From Ornithinimicrobium avium (lineage in GTDB: Bacteria > Actinomycetota > Actinomycetes > Actinomycetales > Dermatophilaceae), in the NCBI RefSeq assembly GCF_003351765.1, contig NZ_CP031229.1:3596001-3660000 (forward strand): a stretch of 64,000 nucleotides of DNA, given 5' to 3'. Under the pieces are notes generated by a model. That model did no database searches. It saw only the letters and a program-made list of their open reading frames with translations, and was not told where the DNA came from. A program made the translations under genes and the position numbers. Below, piece after piece: positions 32,725 through 40,103 of this stretch (positions are counted from its first letter, which is position 1; each line of letters opens with the position of its first letter).

Positions 32725-33626
32725 GCGTGAGCGACCTCGACGTGCGGCTGCTCGACGCCGCGCCGAGCCTGCCGGCCACCCTCGCCCGGGGCGTGGCGAC
32801 CGGTCTGGGCCGGCCGGGTGCCTCCGGCTCGCTGCCGCGGCACCGGCTGGTGCTGGCCGGGGTGGAGCAGGACGTGCGCCGGCTGGCCGACTACTGCGAC
32901 CTGACCGGCGGGGTGCTCGGTGACGCCGTGCCGGTCACCTGGCTGCACGTGCTCACCTTCCCGCTGCAGGCCCGCCTGATGGCCGGGCGCGACTTCCCCT
33001 TCCCGATGCTCGGGATGGTGCACGTCGCCAACTCGATGACCCAGCACCGCCCGGTCCGCGTCGCCGAGGAGCTCGTGCTGAGCTCCTGGGCCGAGCACCT
33101 CGCCCCGCACCGCAGGGGCCACACCGTCGATCTCGTCGGTGAGGCCAGGGTCGGCGAGGAGGTCGTCTGGCAGGGTCGCTCGACCTACCTGGCCAGGGAC
33201 AAGGACGGCTCGGGGCAGGTCGGCGGCGCGCAGCCGGCCACGGACCGTGGCGAGGCGTCCGCGGTCCGGACCGGGCCGGCCATACCGGAGCAGGAGCTGG
33301 CGACCTGGCGGCTGCCGTCCGACCTGGGCCGGCGGTACGCCGCGGTCGCCGGGGACGCCAACCCGATCCACCTGTCGGCCCTCGCGGCGAAGGCCTTCGG
33401 CTTCCCGCGGGCGATCGCGCACGGGATGTGGACGCACGCCCGCGCGCTGGCGGCGGTCGCGCCGCGGCTGCCCGGCGCGTTCCGGGCCGACGTGCGCTTC
33501 GTCCAGCCTGTGCTGCTCCCTTCCACCGTCGTGCTCCGCGGGGACCGGGCGGAGGGTATGGCGCTGGCCGTGACCTCCCGCGACGGCTCCCGTTTCCACA
33601 TGTCCGTGCAGGTCAGCCAGGTCTGA
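32721..33626 (+). CDS. MaoC-family (R)-hydratase (HtdX-like)
   Basis: A 301-residue double-hotdog 3-hydroxyacyl-thioester dehydratase. The catalytic hydratase-2 motif is in the C-terminal half: AVAGDANPIHLSALAAKAFG followed by AIAHGMWTHARAL (Asp/His pair). The N-terminal half is a non-catalytic hotdog with TWLHVLTFPLQARLMAGRDF. The GTG start overlaps the fabG4 stop; a second GTG lies six bases later. It completes a thiolase-reductase-dehydratase set able to run an elongation or degradation cycle on CoA thioesters. Resemblance to HtdX rests on architecture and context. Confidence 0.9.
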   Translation: MSVSDLDVRLLDAAPSLPATLARGVATGLGRPGASGSLPRHRLVLAGVEQDVRRLADYCDLTGGVLGDAVPVTWLHVLTFPLQARLMAGRDFPFPMLGMVHVANSMTQHRPVRVAEELVLSSWAEHLAPHRRGHTVDLVGEARVGEEVVWQGRSTYLARDKDGSGQVGGAQPATDRGEASAVRTGPAIPEQELATWRLPSDLGRRYAAVAGDANPIHLSALAAKAFGFPRAIAHGMWTHARALAAVAPRLPGAFRADVRFVQPVLLPSTVVLRGDRAEGMALAVTSRDGSRFHMSVQVSQV

Positions 33627-33658
33627 ACGGCCACCGTGGGGGTGCCGGGAGCACCGTT

Positions 33659-33688
33659 TTGGTCCAGCCCGGCACCCTCATGTAAAGT
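33659..33688 (+). promoter_or_regulatory. Promoter of the tRNA-Thr/tRNA-Met/rpmG unit
   Basis: TTGGTC (33659-33664) and TAAAGT (33683-33688, within TGTAAAGT) are 18 bp apart, and the first tRNA starts 49 bp later. No other promoter-like pair lies between this site and rpmG. Confidence 0.5.
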
Positions 33689-33737
33689 TGCTTCTCGCTG
33701 CCTGCGGGTCCCGTGCGGACCGGCAGGACCACGGCCC

Positions 33738-33810
33738 GCCCCTATAGCTCAGTCGGTAGAGCGTCTCCATGGTAAGGAGAAGGTCAACGGTTCGATTCCG
33801 TTTGGGGGCT
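33738..33810 (+). tRNA. tRNA-Thr (GGT)
   Basis: Acceptor GCCCCTA pairs with TGGGGGC with one G-T pair. The anticodon stem TCTCC/GGAGA holds the loop ATGGTAA, giving GGT. The T-loop TTCGATT and the D-arm AGCTCAGTCGGTAGAGC are intact. CCA is not encoded. Confidence 0.96.
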
Positions 33811-33844
33811 CTGGCAGGCCGGCCCTCCAGGGTCGTCCTCCCGA

Positions 33845-33918
33845 GGCGGGATAGCTCAGCTGGTTAGAGCGCACGACTCATAATCGTGAGGTCGCGGGAT
33901 CGAGCCCCGCTCCCGCTA
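33845..33918 (+). tRNA. tRNA-Met (CAT)
   Basis: The anticodon stem CACGA/TCGTG holds loop CTCATAA (CAT). The D-arm and T-arm are intact and the acceptor closes with G-T at the first pair. Position between tRNA-Thr and rpmG matches the elongator tRNA-Met of many actinobacteria. A CAT anticodon could also be tRNA-Ile2; the G1-T72 pair and context favour Met. Confidence 0.9.
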
Positions 33919-33963
33919 CCGAGCACCGTCGTACCACCACCATTTCGAGAGTAGGTTGCACCA

Positions 33964-34134
33964 GTGGCCACCAAGAGCGCCGACGTCCGCCCCAAGATCA
34001 CTCTGGCGTGCACGGAGTGCAAGGAGCGCAACTACATCACCAAGAAGAACCGCCGGAACAACCCCGACCGGATGGAGCTGCTCAAGTTCTGCCCGCGCGA
34101 CGGCCGGCACACGATCCACCGCGAGACCCGCTGA
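33964..34134 (+). CDS. rpmG: 50S ribosomal protein L33
   Basis: A 56-residue large-subunit protein. It starts with GTG and matches the family along its length (DVRPKITLACTECKERNYIT, KNRRNNPDRMELLKFCPRD, HTIHRETR). The N-terminal zinc-ribbon pair Cys16/Cys19 is present, but the distal pair is only Cys43, with Asp46 where the fourth Cys normally stands. It is encoded immediately behind two tRNAs and is followed by a strong hairpin. A zinc-dependent paralogue elsewhere would make this copy part of a zinc-economy pair, which is inference. Confidence 0.96.
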   Translation: MATKSADVRPKITLACTECKERNYITKKNRRNNPDRMELLKFCPRDGRHTIHRETR

Positions 34135-34151
34135 GGCCAGACCTCCCGCGC

Positions 34152-34182
34152 AGGACCGTCACCCGAGCCGGGTGGCGGTCCT
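34152..34182 (+). terminator. Terminator after rpmG
   Basis: Arms 34152-34165 and 34169-34182 pair over 14 positions with one G-T pair and a three-base loop, followed by CTTCGTCGTC. It sits 18 bp after the rpmG stop and before the MaoC genes. Confidence 0.75.
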
Positions 34183-34249
34183 TCGTCGTCGCCGGGGCCC
34201 TGTCCCGTCGGGCGCTGGCGGCTCGCGCCCCGGCGTTAGGCTGAGCCGC

Positions 34250-34696
34250 ATGCCGCTCAACACCGACTTCGCCGGCCGGGAGTACCCGCCCGCCGGGCCG
34301 TTCCCGATCACCCGCCAGGAGGTCGTCGACTTCGCCGGTGCGATCGGCTCGACCGTCGAGGCCCACCGCGACCCGCAGGCGGCGCAGACCCTCGGCTACG
34401 CCGACGTCGTCGCCCCGCCGACCTTCGCGGTGCGCCTGGCGCAGCGGTGCGAGGCGCAGCTCGTGCAGGACCCGGAGGCGGGCATCGACTTCTCCCGGGT
34501 CGTCCACGGCGAGGAGGGCTTCACCCACCACCGGCCGATCGTCGCCGGCGACGTCCTGACCGGCGTCCTGCACGTGGACCGGATGCGCGAGGCCGGCGGC
34601 CACGGCATGGTGTCCACCCGGGTCGAGCTCTCCGACGAAGGCGGACGTCCGGTCACCACCGTCAACTCCACCATCGTCGTGAGGGGGGAGGGCTGA
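34250..34696 (+). CDS. MaoC-like dehydratase N-terminal domain protein (HadA/UPF0336-like)
   Basis: A 148-residue single hotdog protein. The sequence GREYPPAGPFPITRQEVVDF and VVAPPTFAVRLAQRCEAQL is the structural half of the HadAB dehydratase; the catalytic Asp/His motif is absent, as in HadA. It overlaps the following gene by one base. In mycobacteria rpmG2-hadA-hadB-hadC encodes the FAS-II 3-hydroxyacyl-ACP dehydratase for mycolic acids. In organisms without mycolates this pair is conserved with murB but its substrate is unclear. The ATG at 34250 follows the rpmG terminator region. Confidence 0.88.
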   Translation: MPLNTDFAGREYPPAGPFPITRQEVVDFAGAIGSTVEAHRDPQAAQTLGYADVVAPPTFAVRLAQRCEAQLVQDPEAGIDFSRVVHGEEGFTHHRPIVAGDVLTGVLHVDRMREAGGHGMVSTRVELSDEGGRPVTTVNSTIVVRGEG

Positions 34697-35106
34697 TGAG
34701 CGGGCCGATCACCTACCCGGAGGCGCTGAGCCGCACCGTCACCGTCGACCGGTCCCGGCTCGTCGCCTACGCCGACGCCTCCGGCGACCAGAACCCGATC
34801 CACCAGGACGAGGAGTTCGCCCGCTCCGTCGGCCTCGACGACGTCATCGCGCACGGCATGTGGACGATGGGCGCGGCGCTGGACGTCGTCACCGCCTACG
34901 TCGGCGGGGACCCCGGGCGGATCCTGTCCTGCGCCACCAGGTTCACCGGCATGGTCGTCGTGCCCGAGGGTGCGACCGTCGAGGTCCAGGTCGAGGGCGC
35001 GGTCAAGAAGTCGGACGAGGCCGCCGGCACCCAAACCCTGGAGATCAGCGCCACGTGCGGTGGAGAGAAGGTCCTCGGTCGCTGCCAGGCCGTGGTCCGC
35101 GCATGA
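34696..35106 (+). CDS. MaoC-family dehydratase catalytic subunit (HadB-like)
   Basis: A 136-residue hotdog protein with the intact hydratase-2 motif: YADASGDQNPIHQDEEFARS followed by VIAHGMWTMGAAL (catalytic Asp and His). It is expected to form a heterodimer with the product of the preceding gene and to dehydrate (R)-3-hydroxyacyl thioesters. The start shares one base with the upstream stop, and its stop overlaps the murB ATG, so all three are translated together. The co-expression with cell-wall murB is conserved in related bacteria. Confidence 0.9.
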   Translation: MSGPITYPEALSRTVTVDRSRLVAYADASGDQNPIHQDEEFARSVGLDDVIAHGMWTMGAALDVVTAYVGGDPGRILSCATRFTGMVVVPEGATVEVQVEGAVKKSDEAAGTQTLEISATCGGEKVLGRCQAVVRA

Positions 35107-36197
35107 CGCGAACCCTCGCCGAGCTCACCACGATCCGCGTCGGCGGGCCACCGCGTCGCCTGGTGAGCGTGACCACCGAGGAAGAGCTCGTCGAGGCCGT
35201 GCAGGAGGTCGACCGGGCCGGCGAGCCGCTGCTCGTCGTCGGTGGCGCCTCCAACCTGCTGGTGTCCGACGAGGGCTTCCCGGGCACCGTCGTGCTCGTG
35301 CGCACCGCCGGGATCGAGGTGCCCTCGGCGTCCGCGTGCGGAGGCGTGACCGTCACCGTCGCGGCGGGGGAGACGTGGGACGACGTCGTGGTCCGCGCCG
35401 TCGAGCAGGGCTGGTCCGGCATCGAGGCGCTCTCCGGCATCCCGGGCGCGACCGGCGCCACCCCGGTGCAGAACGTCGGTGCCTACGGCCAGGAGGTCGC
35501 CCAGACGATCGCCCGGGTGCGGGTCTGGGACCGGCTCGAGGGACGCGTGCGCACGATGTTCCCGACCGACCTGGAGTTCTCCTACCGGCACTCGGTCCTC
35601 AAGGGGTCGATGCTCGGCGCGGGGGAGGTGACGCCGCGCTTCGTGGTGCTCACGGTGACCTTCTCGCTGCGCCCCAGCGAGCTGTCGCAGCCGGTCAGGT
35701 ATGCCGCGCTCGCCACCGGTCTAGGCGTCGAGCTCGGCACCCGTGTGCCGCTGCGCGACGCCCGCGAGGCGGTGCTGCAGCAGCGGCGCGACCGGGGGAT
35801 GGTGCTCGACGCGGCCGACCACGACACGTGGAGCTGCGGGTCGTTCTTCACCAACCCGATCCTCACGAGCGGGCAGATGGCCGCGGTGCGGGAGCGCGCC
35901 GCCGCCCGACTCGGCCCGGACGGGCCGACGCCTCCGGAGTTTGCCGGCGGGGGCGAGGGCAAGGTCAAGACGTCGGCCGCCTGGCTCATCGAGCGGGCCG
36001 GCTTCGCCAAGGGCTACGCGACCCTCGACGGCCGGCCGGCGGGGCTCTCGACCAAGCACACGCTGGCGCTGACCAACCGTGGCACCGCCCGGGCAGAGGA
36101 TGTGCTCGCCGTCGCGCGCGATGTCCGCGACGGCGTCGCCGAGGCCTTCGGAGTGCGGCTGGTCAACGAGCCGGTGCTCGTCGGGCTGGAGCTGTAG
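35103..36197 (+). CDS. murB: UDP-N-acetylmuramate dehydrogenase
   Basis: A FAD enzyme that reduces UDP-GlcNAc-enolpyruvate to UDP-MurNAc in peptidoglycan synthesis. The 364-residue sequence has the FAD domain LLVVGGASNLLVSDEGFPG, SGIPGATGATPVQNVGAYGQ, the active-site YRHSVLKG, the proton-donor region SCGSFFTNPIL and the C-terminal LSTKHTLALTNRG. It is of the longer actinobacterial type. Overlaps the HadB-like gene by ATGA. The final codons and stop lie in the first copy of a 20-bp tandem duplication, which does not change the protein. Confidence 0.96.
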   Translation: MTRTLAELTTIRVGGPPRRLVSVTTEEELVEAVQEVDRAGEPLLVVGGASNLLVSDEGFPGTVVLVRTAGIEVPSASACGGVTVTVAAGETWDDVVVRAVEQGWSGIEALSGIPGATGATPVQNVGAYGQEVAQTIARVRVWDRLEGRVRTMFPTDLEFSYRHSVLKGSMLGAGEVTPRFVVLTVTFSLRPSELSQPVRYAALATGLGVELGTRVPLRDAREAVLQQRRDRGMVLDAADHDTWSCGSFFTNPILTSGQMAAVRERAAARLGPDGPTPPEFAGGGEGKVKTSAAWLIERAGFAKGYATLDGRPAGLSTKHTLALTNRGTARAEDVLAVARDVRDGVAEAFGVRLVNEPVLVGLEL

Positions 36198-36220
36198 AAC
36201 TCGGGCTGGAGCTGTAGAAC
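36181..36220. repeat. Perfect 20-bp tandem duplication at the murB stop
   Basis: Bases 36181-36200 are repeated exactly at 36201-36220. The unit covers the last murB codons (GLEL), its TAG and three bases more. A perfect copy suggests a recent duplication, probably by slippage. The 210 bp between murB and the next frame otherwise contain no gene that I can support. Confidence 0.95.
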
Positions 36221-36407
36221 CAGGAGGAGGACCAGCTCCGAGGCGCGCGCAACCGGTGCACCCGCGAGGTTCCCGGGCGTCCACCCGGGTGTCACGGTCG
36301 CCGCGTCCTTCGTCCCGGCGCGCCGCGGAACGCTGGCGTTCGGATGAACCCTGTTGCGATTCCGTCCTTTAGTGCATGTGGTGTCATCATCGTTCGTCAA
36401 GGAGGAC

Positions 36408-36494
36408 ATGATGAGGAAGAGAATCGCCGCGACCGGCAATCCCTACCTGGACGAAGCGGATACGTACGCATACTGCGGTGACGGAACGCCATAG
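36408..36494 (+). pseudogene. Remnant of a small secreted-protein gene (family S relic)
   Basis: A 28-codon frame begins MMRKRIAATG after a strong AAGGAGGAC site and ends DTYAYCGDGTP at a TAG inside the next gene. The start and ribosome-binding site resemble those of the secreted-protein genes at 20948 and 41968, including a Lys/Arg-rich start, but the hydrophobic signal region and most of the mature part are missing. It lies immediately before a lipoprotein gene of the same paralogous family. Best read as a deleted copy; a functional micro-peptide cannot be excluded. Confidence 0.4.
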
Positions 36495-37068
36495 CACTCC
36501 GTCCGACATCGTGAAGTACACAAGGTCACCGCGACTGCTCAGAGCCGGACTGTTTCTGCTCAGCGTGGCCCTCACTGCTTGCAGCGGTTCGACGGAGCCG
36601 GCGCCAGCCTCCACCTCGTCTCTGGAGGGCATGAACGTCGACGAGTCCCGGAGGGCACGCGCCGACGCCGCCCGTGCCGAGCAGGAGGCTCGTGTTCAAT
36701 GCCTGCAGGACGCTGGGTTCCCAGCCGATCTTCAGAGTGATGGCAACATCCGGGTGAAGGTCAACCCGGACCAGCAGGCCGCCTACCAGGCCGCGTCCGA
36801 GGCTTGCGACGAACAGGTCGATCCAGGCGTGGCGGCTCTGCCGCTGAGCGACGCCGAGCTGGAGTGGCTCTACGGCGAGTACGTCGCCTCGTACGAGTGC
36901 CTGAAGGCTCAGGGCTATGACCCGGTCCAGCCGCCCAGTCTCGAGGCCTACATCGGCGTCTATCGGAGCGGCGAGCCGACCTGGTCGCCCTACGAGTCGC
37001 CCGAGCGGGCCGGAGGGCTCCCCAGGACCACCTGCCCAGAGCCTGATCTGTACGCCACCGACCGCTGA
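36478..37068 (+). CDS. Lipoprotein of the four-cysteine family (copy E)
   Basis: The precursor is up to 196 residues. A lipoprotein signal (LLRAGLFLLSVALTAC, lipobox ALTAC) is followed by a short tether. The four family Cys residues are in VQCLQDAGFP, ASEACDEQV, SYECLKAQGYDP and RTTCPEPD, with PPSLEAYIGVYRSGEPTWSP between the last two. It is shorter than copies A and B because the region before the first Cys is reduced. The GTG at 36478 overlaps the relic upstream; a GTG at 36511 gives a more usual signal peptide. Function unknown. It converges on the adenosine deaminase gene. Confidence 0.75.
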   Translation: MTERHSTPSDIVKYTRSPRLLRAGLFLLSVALTACSGSTEPAPASTSSLEGMNVDESRRARADAARAEQEARVQCLQDAGFPADLQSDGNIRVKVNPDQQAAYQAASEACDEQVDPGVAALPLSDAELEWLYGEYVASYECLKAQGYDPVQPPSLEAYIGVYRSGEPTWSPYESPERAGGLPRTTCPEPDLYATDR

Positions 37069-37130
37069 GCGTGCGGAAGTACGGAGGTTCCGTGGAAGTG
37101 GCGACCATGTCTCCACTCTCACGGGACCGT

Positions 37131-38192
37131 CTACGGGGTCACTGCTGCTGCCAGCCAGGCGTCGATCTCGGCGAGGATCTCCTGCTTGACCGCCGCGGGG
37201 GCGAAGGACCCCTCCACCGAGCTGCGGGCCAGGTCGGCCAGCTCGGCGTCGGACATGGCATGGTCGACGCGGGCGCTGAGGTACTGGTCGACCAGCCGGC
37301 TGCCGAAGAGCAGCGGGTCGTCGGCGCCGAGCGCCACCCGGGCACCGGCGTCCACCAGACGGCGTAGGGGCACGTCGGCCAGGGTGGGGTAGACGCCGAG
37401 GGCCACGTTGCTCGTGGGGCACACCTCCAGGGTGACCTGCTCCTGGACGACCCGACGCAGCACCTCCGGGTCCTCGGCCGCACGCACGCCGTGGCCGAGC
37501 CGGTCGGGGCCCAGGTGCTCCAGCGCCTCGTCGACATGGTCGGCGCCGAGCAGCTCGCCCGCGTGCGGCACGCTCGCCAGACCGGCCCTGGCGGCGATCC
37601 GGAAGGCCGGGGCGAACTCGCTCGTCGTGCCCCGTCGTTCGTCGTTGGACAACCCGAAGCCGACCACCGTGCCCGCGCCGTCGCCCGCGTAGCGGGCGGC
37701 CAGCCGGGCCAGCGTGCGTGCCTCGAGCGGATGACGCATCCGGCTCGCGGCGACGACGACCGCCACCCGTGTCCCGGTCGCCGCGGCCGCGGCCCGCGCC
37801 TCGTCCAGGACGATCTCAAGCGCCGGCGTGATCCCGGCGACGAACGGGGCGTAGGACGTCGGGTCCACCTGGATCTCCAGCCAGCGCGAGCCCTCGGCCG
37901 CGTCGTCCTCGGCCGCCTCCCGCACGATCCGGCGCATGTCGGTCTCGCCGCGCACGCAGGCGCGGGCTGCGTCGTAGAGGCGCTGGAAGCGGAACCAGCC
38001 GCGCTCGTCGATCCCGGAGAGCTCCGGCGGCCAGCGCGTGGTGAACGCCGGCGGCAGCCGCATGCCGTGCTGGTCAGCCATCTCGCGCACGGTGCTCACC
38101 CGCATCGAGCCGGTGAAGTGCAGGTGCAGGTGGGCCTTGGGCAGGTCCCGCAGGTCGCGGCCCGGCGCTCCGGGCGACAGGGTGGTAGCCAT
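37131..38192 (-). CDS. Adenosine deaminase family protein
   Basis: A zinc TIM-barrel hydrolase of 353 residues that deaminates adenosine or a related aminopurine. It keeps the C-terminal metal and substrate motifs: SVPHAGELLGADHV, RLGHGVRAAEDPEV, EVCPTSNVALGVYP and GADDPLLFGSRL. The N-terminal motif reads KAHLHLHFTGSM where classic enzymes have KAELHLHLEGT/S, so substrate contacts may differ. It is best called an ADA-like enzyme rather than proven add. A TATACAT box just upstream on the minus strand could serve as -10. It is divergent from the ABC operon. Confidence 0.85.
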   Translation of the reverse strand: MATTLSPGAPGRDLRDLPKAHLHLHFTGSMRVSTVREMADQHGMRLPPAFTTRWPPELSGIDERGWFRFQRLYDAARACVRGETDMRRIVREAAEDDAAEGSRWLEIQVDPTSYAPFVAGITPALEIVLDEARAAAAATGTRVAVVVAASRMRHPLEARTLARLAARYAGDGAGTVVGFGLSNDERRGTTSEFAPAFRIAARAGLASVPHAGELLGADHVDEALEHLGPDRLGHGVRAAEDPEVLRRVVQEQVTLEVCPTSNVALGVYPTLADVPLRRLVDAGARVALGADDPLLFGSRLVDQYLSARVDHAMSDAELADLARSSVEGSFAPAAVKQEILAEIDAWLAAAVTP

Positions 38193-38286
38193 CGAGAGAC
38201 ATGTATACCGCCGGGGGCTGACCGCCGCGCGCTCCGGGGGATAGCGCCCGTGCGGGTCGCGTCCGGCGGCACCTACTGTGGTCGTC

Positions 38287-39225
38287 GTGCCAGTCATCCA
38301 CACCCAGACGCTCACGAAGCGCTACGGCGGGGCGAGCTCGCCCGCGGCGCTCGACAGCCTGACCGTCGACGTCGACGAGGGCGTCACCGGCCTCGTCGGT
38401 GCCAACGGCGCCGGCAAGTCGACCCTCATCAAGGTGCTCCTCGGCCTGCTCTCGCCCACCTCCGGCGAGGCCACGGTCCTCGGGCACGACATCCGGACGG
38501 GCGGGACGCAGATCCGCACGCTCGTGGGCTATATGCCAGAGCACGACTGCCTGCCGCCGGACATGCGGGCCATCGACTTCGTCGTCCACATGGCGCGGGT
38601 CTCCGGGCTGCCGCCGGCCGCCGCCCGCGAGCGCGCGGCCGACGTCCTGCGGCACGTGGGGCTGGCGGAGGAGCGCTACCGGCTCATGGGCACCTACTCC
38701 ACCGGCATGAAGCAGCGCGCCAAGCTCGCCCAGGCCCTCGTCCACGACCCGCGGCTGGTCATGCTCGACGAGCCGACCAACGGACTGGACCCCGCCGCCC
38801 GCGACGACATGCTCGCGCTGGTGCGCAGGATCGGGCACGACTTCGGCATACCCGTCCTCGTCACTTCCCACCTGCTCGGTGAGCTGGAGCGGATCAGCGA
38901 CCACGTCGTCGTGCTCGACGGCGGGCACCTGCTGCGCTCGGAGGCCACCCAGGCGTTCATGGCCGACACCGGCACGGTCCTCGTCGAGGTCCTGGGTGCC
39001 CACGGGGCGGACGCGCAGAGGGCCATGGGGGAGGCGCTCGCGGCGCGCGGGCTCACCGCTCGCCCGGTGGGCGGCCTCATCGAGGTCGACCCGCTCGACG
39101 GCCGGCCCGACGACCTGCGCGACCTCGTCCGCGACACCGCCGCCGACCTCGGGCTCGGCCTGGTGCGGATCCAGCCGCAGACCGGCCGGCTCGAGGACGT
39201 CTTCCGCGAGGAGGTTCCGGCATGA
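38287..39225 (+). CDS. ABC transporter ATP-binding protein (first pair)
   Basis: A 312-residue ATPase with Walker A (GANGAGKSTLIKVLLG), signature STGMKQRAKLAQAL, Walker B LVMLDEPTNGLDP and switch His in VTSHLLGE. A C-terminal extension of about 90 residues (from HGADAQRAMGEAL) is common in ABC-2 exporters of the NatA/CcmA branch. Starts with GTG; 38278 and 38287 are both possible. The Q-loop position reads GYMPEHD, with Glu in place of Gln. It overlaps the permease gene by ATGA and is the first gene of a four-gene ATPase-permease-ATPase-permease operon. Confidence 0.92.
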   Translation: MPVIHTQTLTKRYGGASSPAALDSLTVDVDEGVTGLVGANGAGKSTLIKVLLGLLSPTSGEATVLGHDIRTGGTQIRTLVGYMPEHDCLPPDMRAIDFVVHMARVSGLPPAAARERAADVLRHVGLAEERYRLMGTYSTGMKQRAKLAQALVHDPRLVMLDEPTNGLDPAARDDMLALVRRIGHDFGIPVLVTSHLLGELERISDHVVVLDGGHLLRSEATQAFMADTGTVLVEVLGAHGADAQRAMGEALAARGLTARPVGGLIEVDPLDGRPDDLRDLVRDTAADLGLGLVRIQPQTGRLEDVFREEVPA

Positions 39226-40103
39226 CCGAGCGCACGGGTGTCATCCACGACATCGGCTACCGCACCTACGACGGACCGCGCGCCGGCCAGGGTGCCATCG
39301 GCCGCAGCCTGCTCTGGCACGGGACCCTGGCGACCTTCGGCTTCGGCCGCTCCGGCAGGGCCAAGATCCTGCCCTTCGTGCTGCTCGGCATGACCCTGGT
39401 GCCGGCGATCGTCTTCGTGGGCATCATGAGCGTGATGGGCCTGGACGCCGAGCTGCTCAACTACGCCGGCTACCAGCAGATGACCTCGATGTTCGTCATC
39501 CTCTTCGTCGCCGCGCAGGCACCGGTGCTCTTCACCCGCGACCTGCGCTCGGGGGCGATCAGCCTCTACCTGGCCCGGCCGCTGGGCGCTGCGACGTTCG
39601 CCCTGGTGCGCTGGGCCTCCCTGCTCCTGGCCGTCCTGGCCTTCGTCGTCACCCCGCTGCTGGTGATGTTCGTCGGCGGGCTCTCGGCCGGGGCGGACTT
39701 CGGCGACCAGCTGCCCAAGCTGCTCGTCGCCCTGGCCGGCGCGGCTCTGCTGGCCGTGCTCCTCGCCACCGTCGGCGCGACCGTGGCGAGCCTGACGCAG
39801 CGGCGCGGGCTGGCGATCGGCGGCTCGATCGTCGTCCTGTTCTTCGGCTACGGCCTCACCGCCGTGCTGCAGGAGGTCGGCGTCGAGCAGGGGGCCGAGC
39901 AGGCCTCCGCCTGGCTCGGGCTCCTCTCGCCCTTCGTCCTCGTCGACGGCCTGCAGCACGCCCTCGGCGACGCCACCAGCTCCTTCGAGGCGCCGCCGGA
40001 CGACGTGACCACCGGCGTCCTGATGCTCGTCGTCGCGCTCGCCGCCGCCGGCCTCGCGCTCCTGGCGCTGGTCCGCCGCTACCAGAGGAAGGGGTCGCGA
40101 TGA
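39222..40103 (+). CDS. ABC-2-type permease (first pair)
   Basis: A 293-residue membrane protein with six predicted helices and a cytosolic N-terminus bearing IHDIGYRTYDGPRAG, a sequence typical of permeases paired with this ATPase branch. The middle part (RDLRSGAISLYLARPLGAAT) matches the coupling-helix region of ABC-2 exporters. The substrate is unknown. It is embedded in the operon with four-base overlaps on both sides. The pairs could form two homologous half-systems or one heteromeric transporter. Confidence 0.88.
   Translation: MTERTGVIHDIGYRTYDGPRAGQGAIGRSLLWHGTLATFGFGRSGRAKILPFVLLGMTLVPAIVFVGIMSVMGLDAELLNYAGYQQMTSMFVILFVAAQAPVLFTRDLRSGAISLYLARPLGAATFALVRWASLLLAVLAFVVTPLLVMFVGGLSAGADFGDQLPKLLVALAGAALLAVLLATVGATVASLTQRRGLAIGGSIVVLFFGYGLTAVLQEVGVEQGAEQASAWLGLLSPFVLVDGLQHALGDATSSFEAPPDDVTTGVLMLVVALAAAGLALLALVRRYQRKGSR

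Noticed and set aside
33845..33918. tRNA-Ile2 (CAT anticodon with lysidine) instead of tRNA-Met
   Set aside because: The G-T first pair and position between tRNA-Thr and rpmG favour elongator Met. It cannot be fully excluded by eye.
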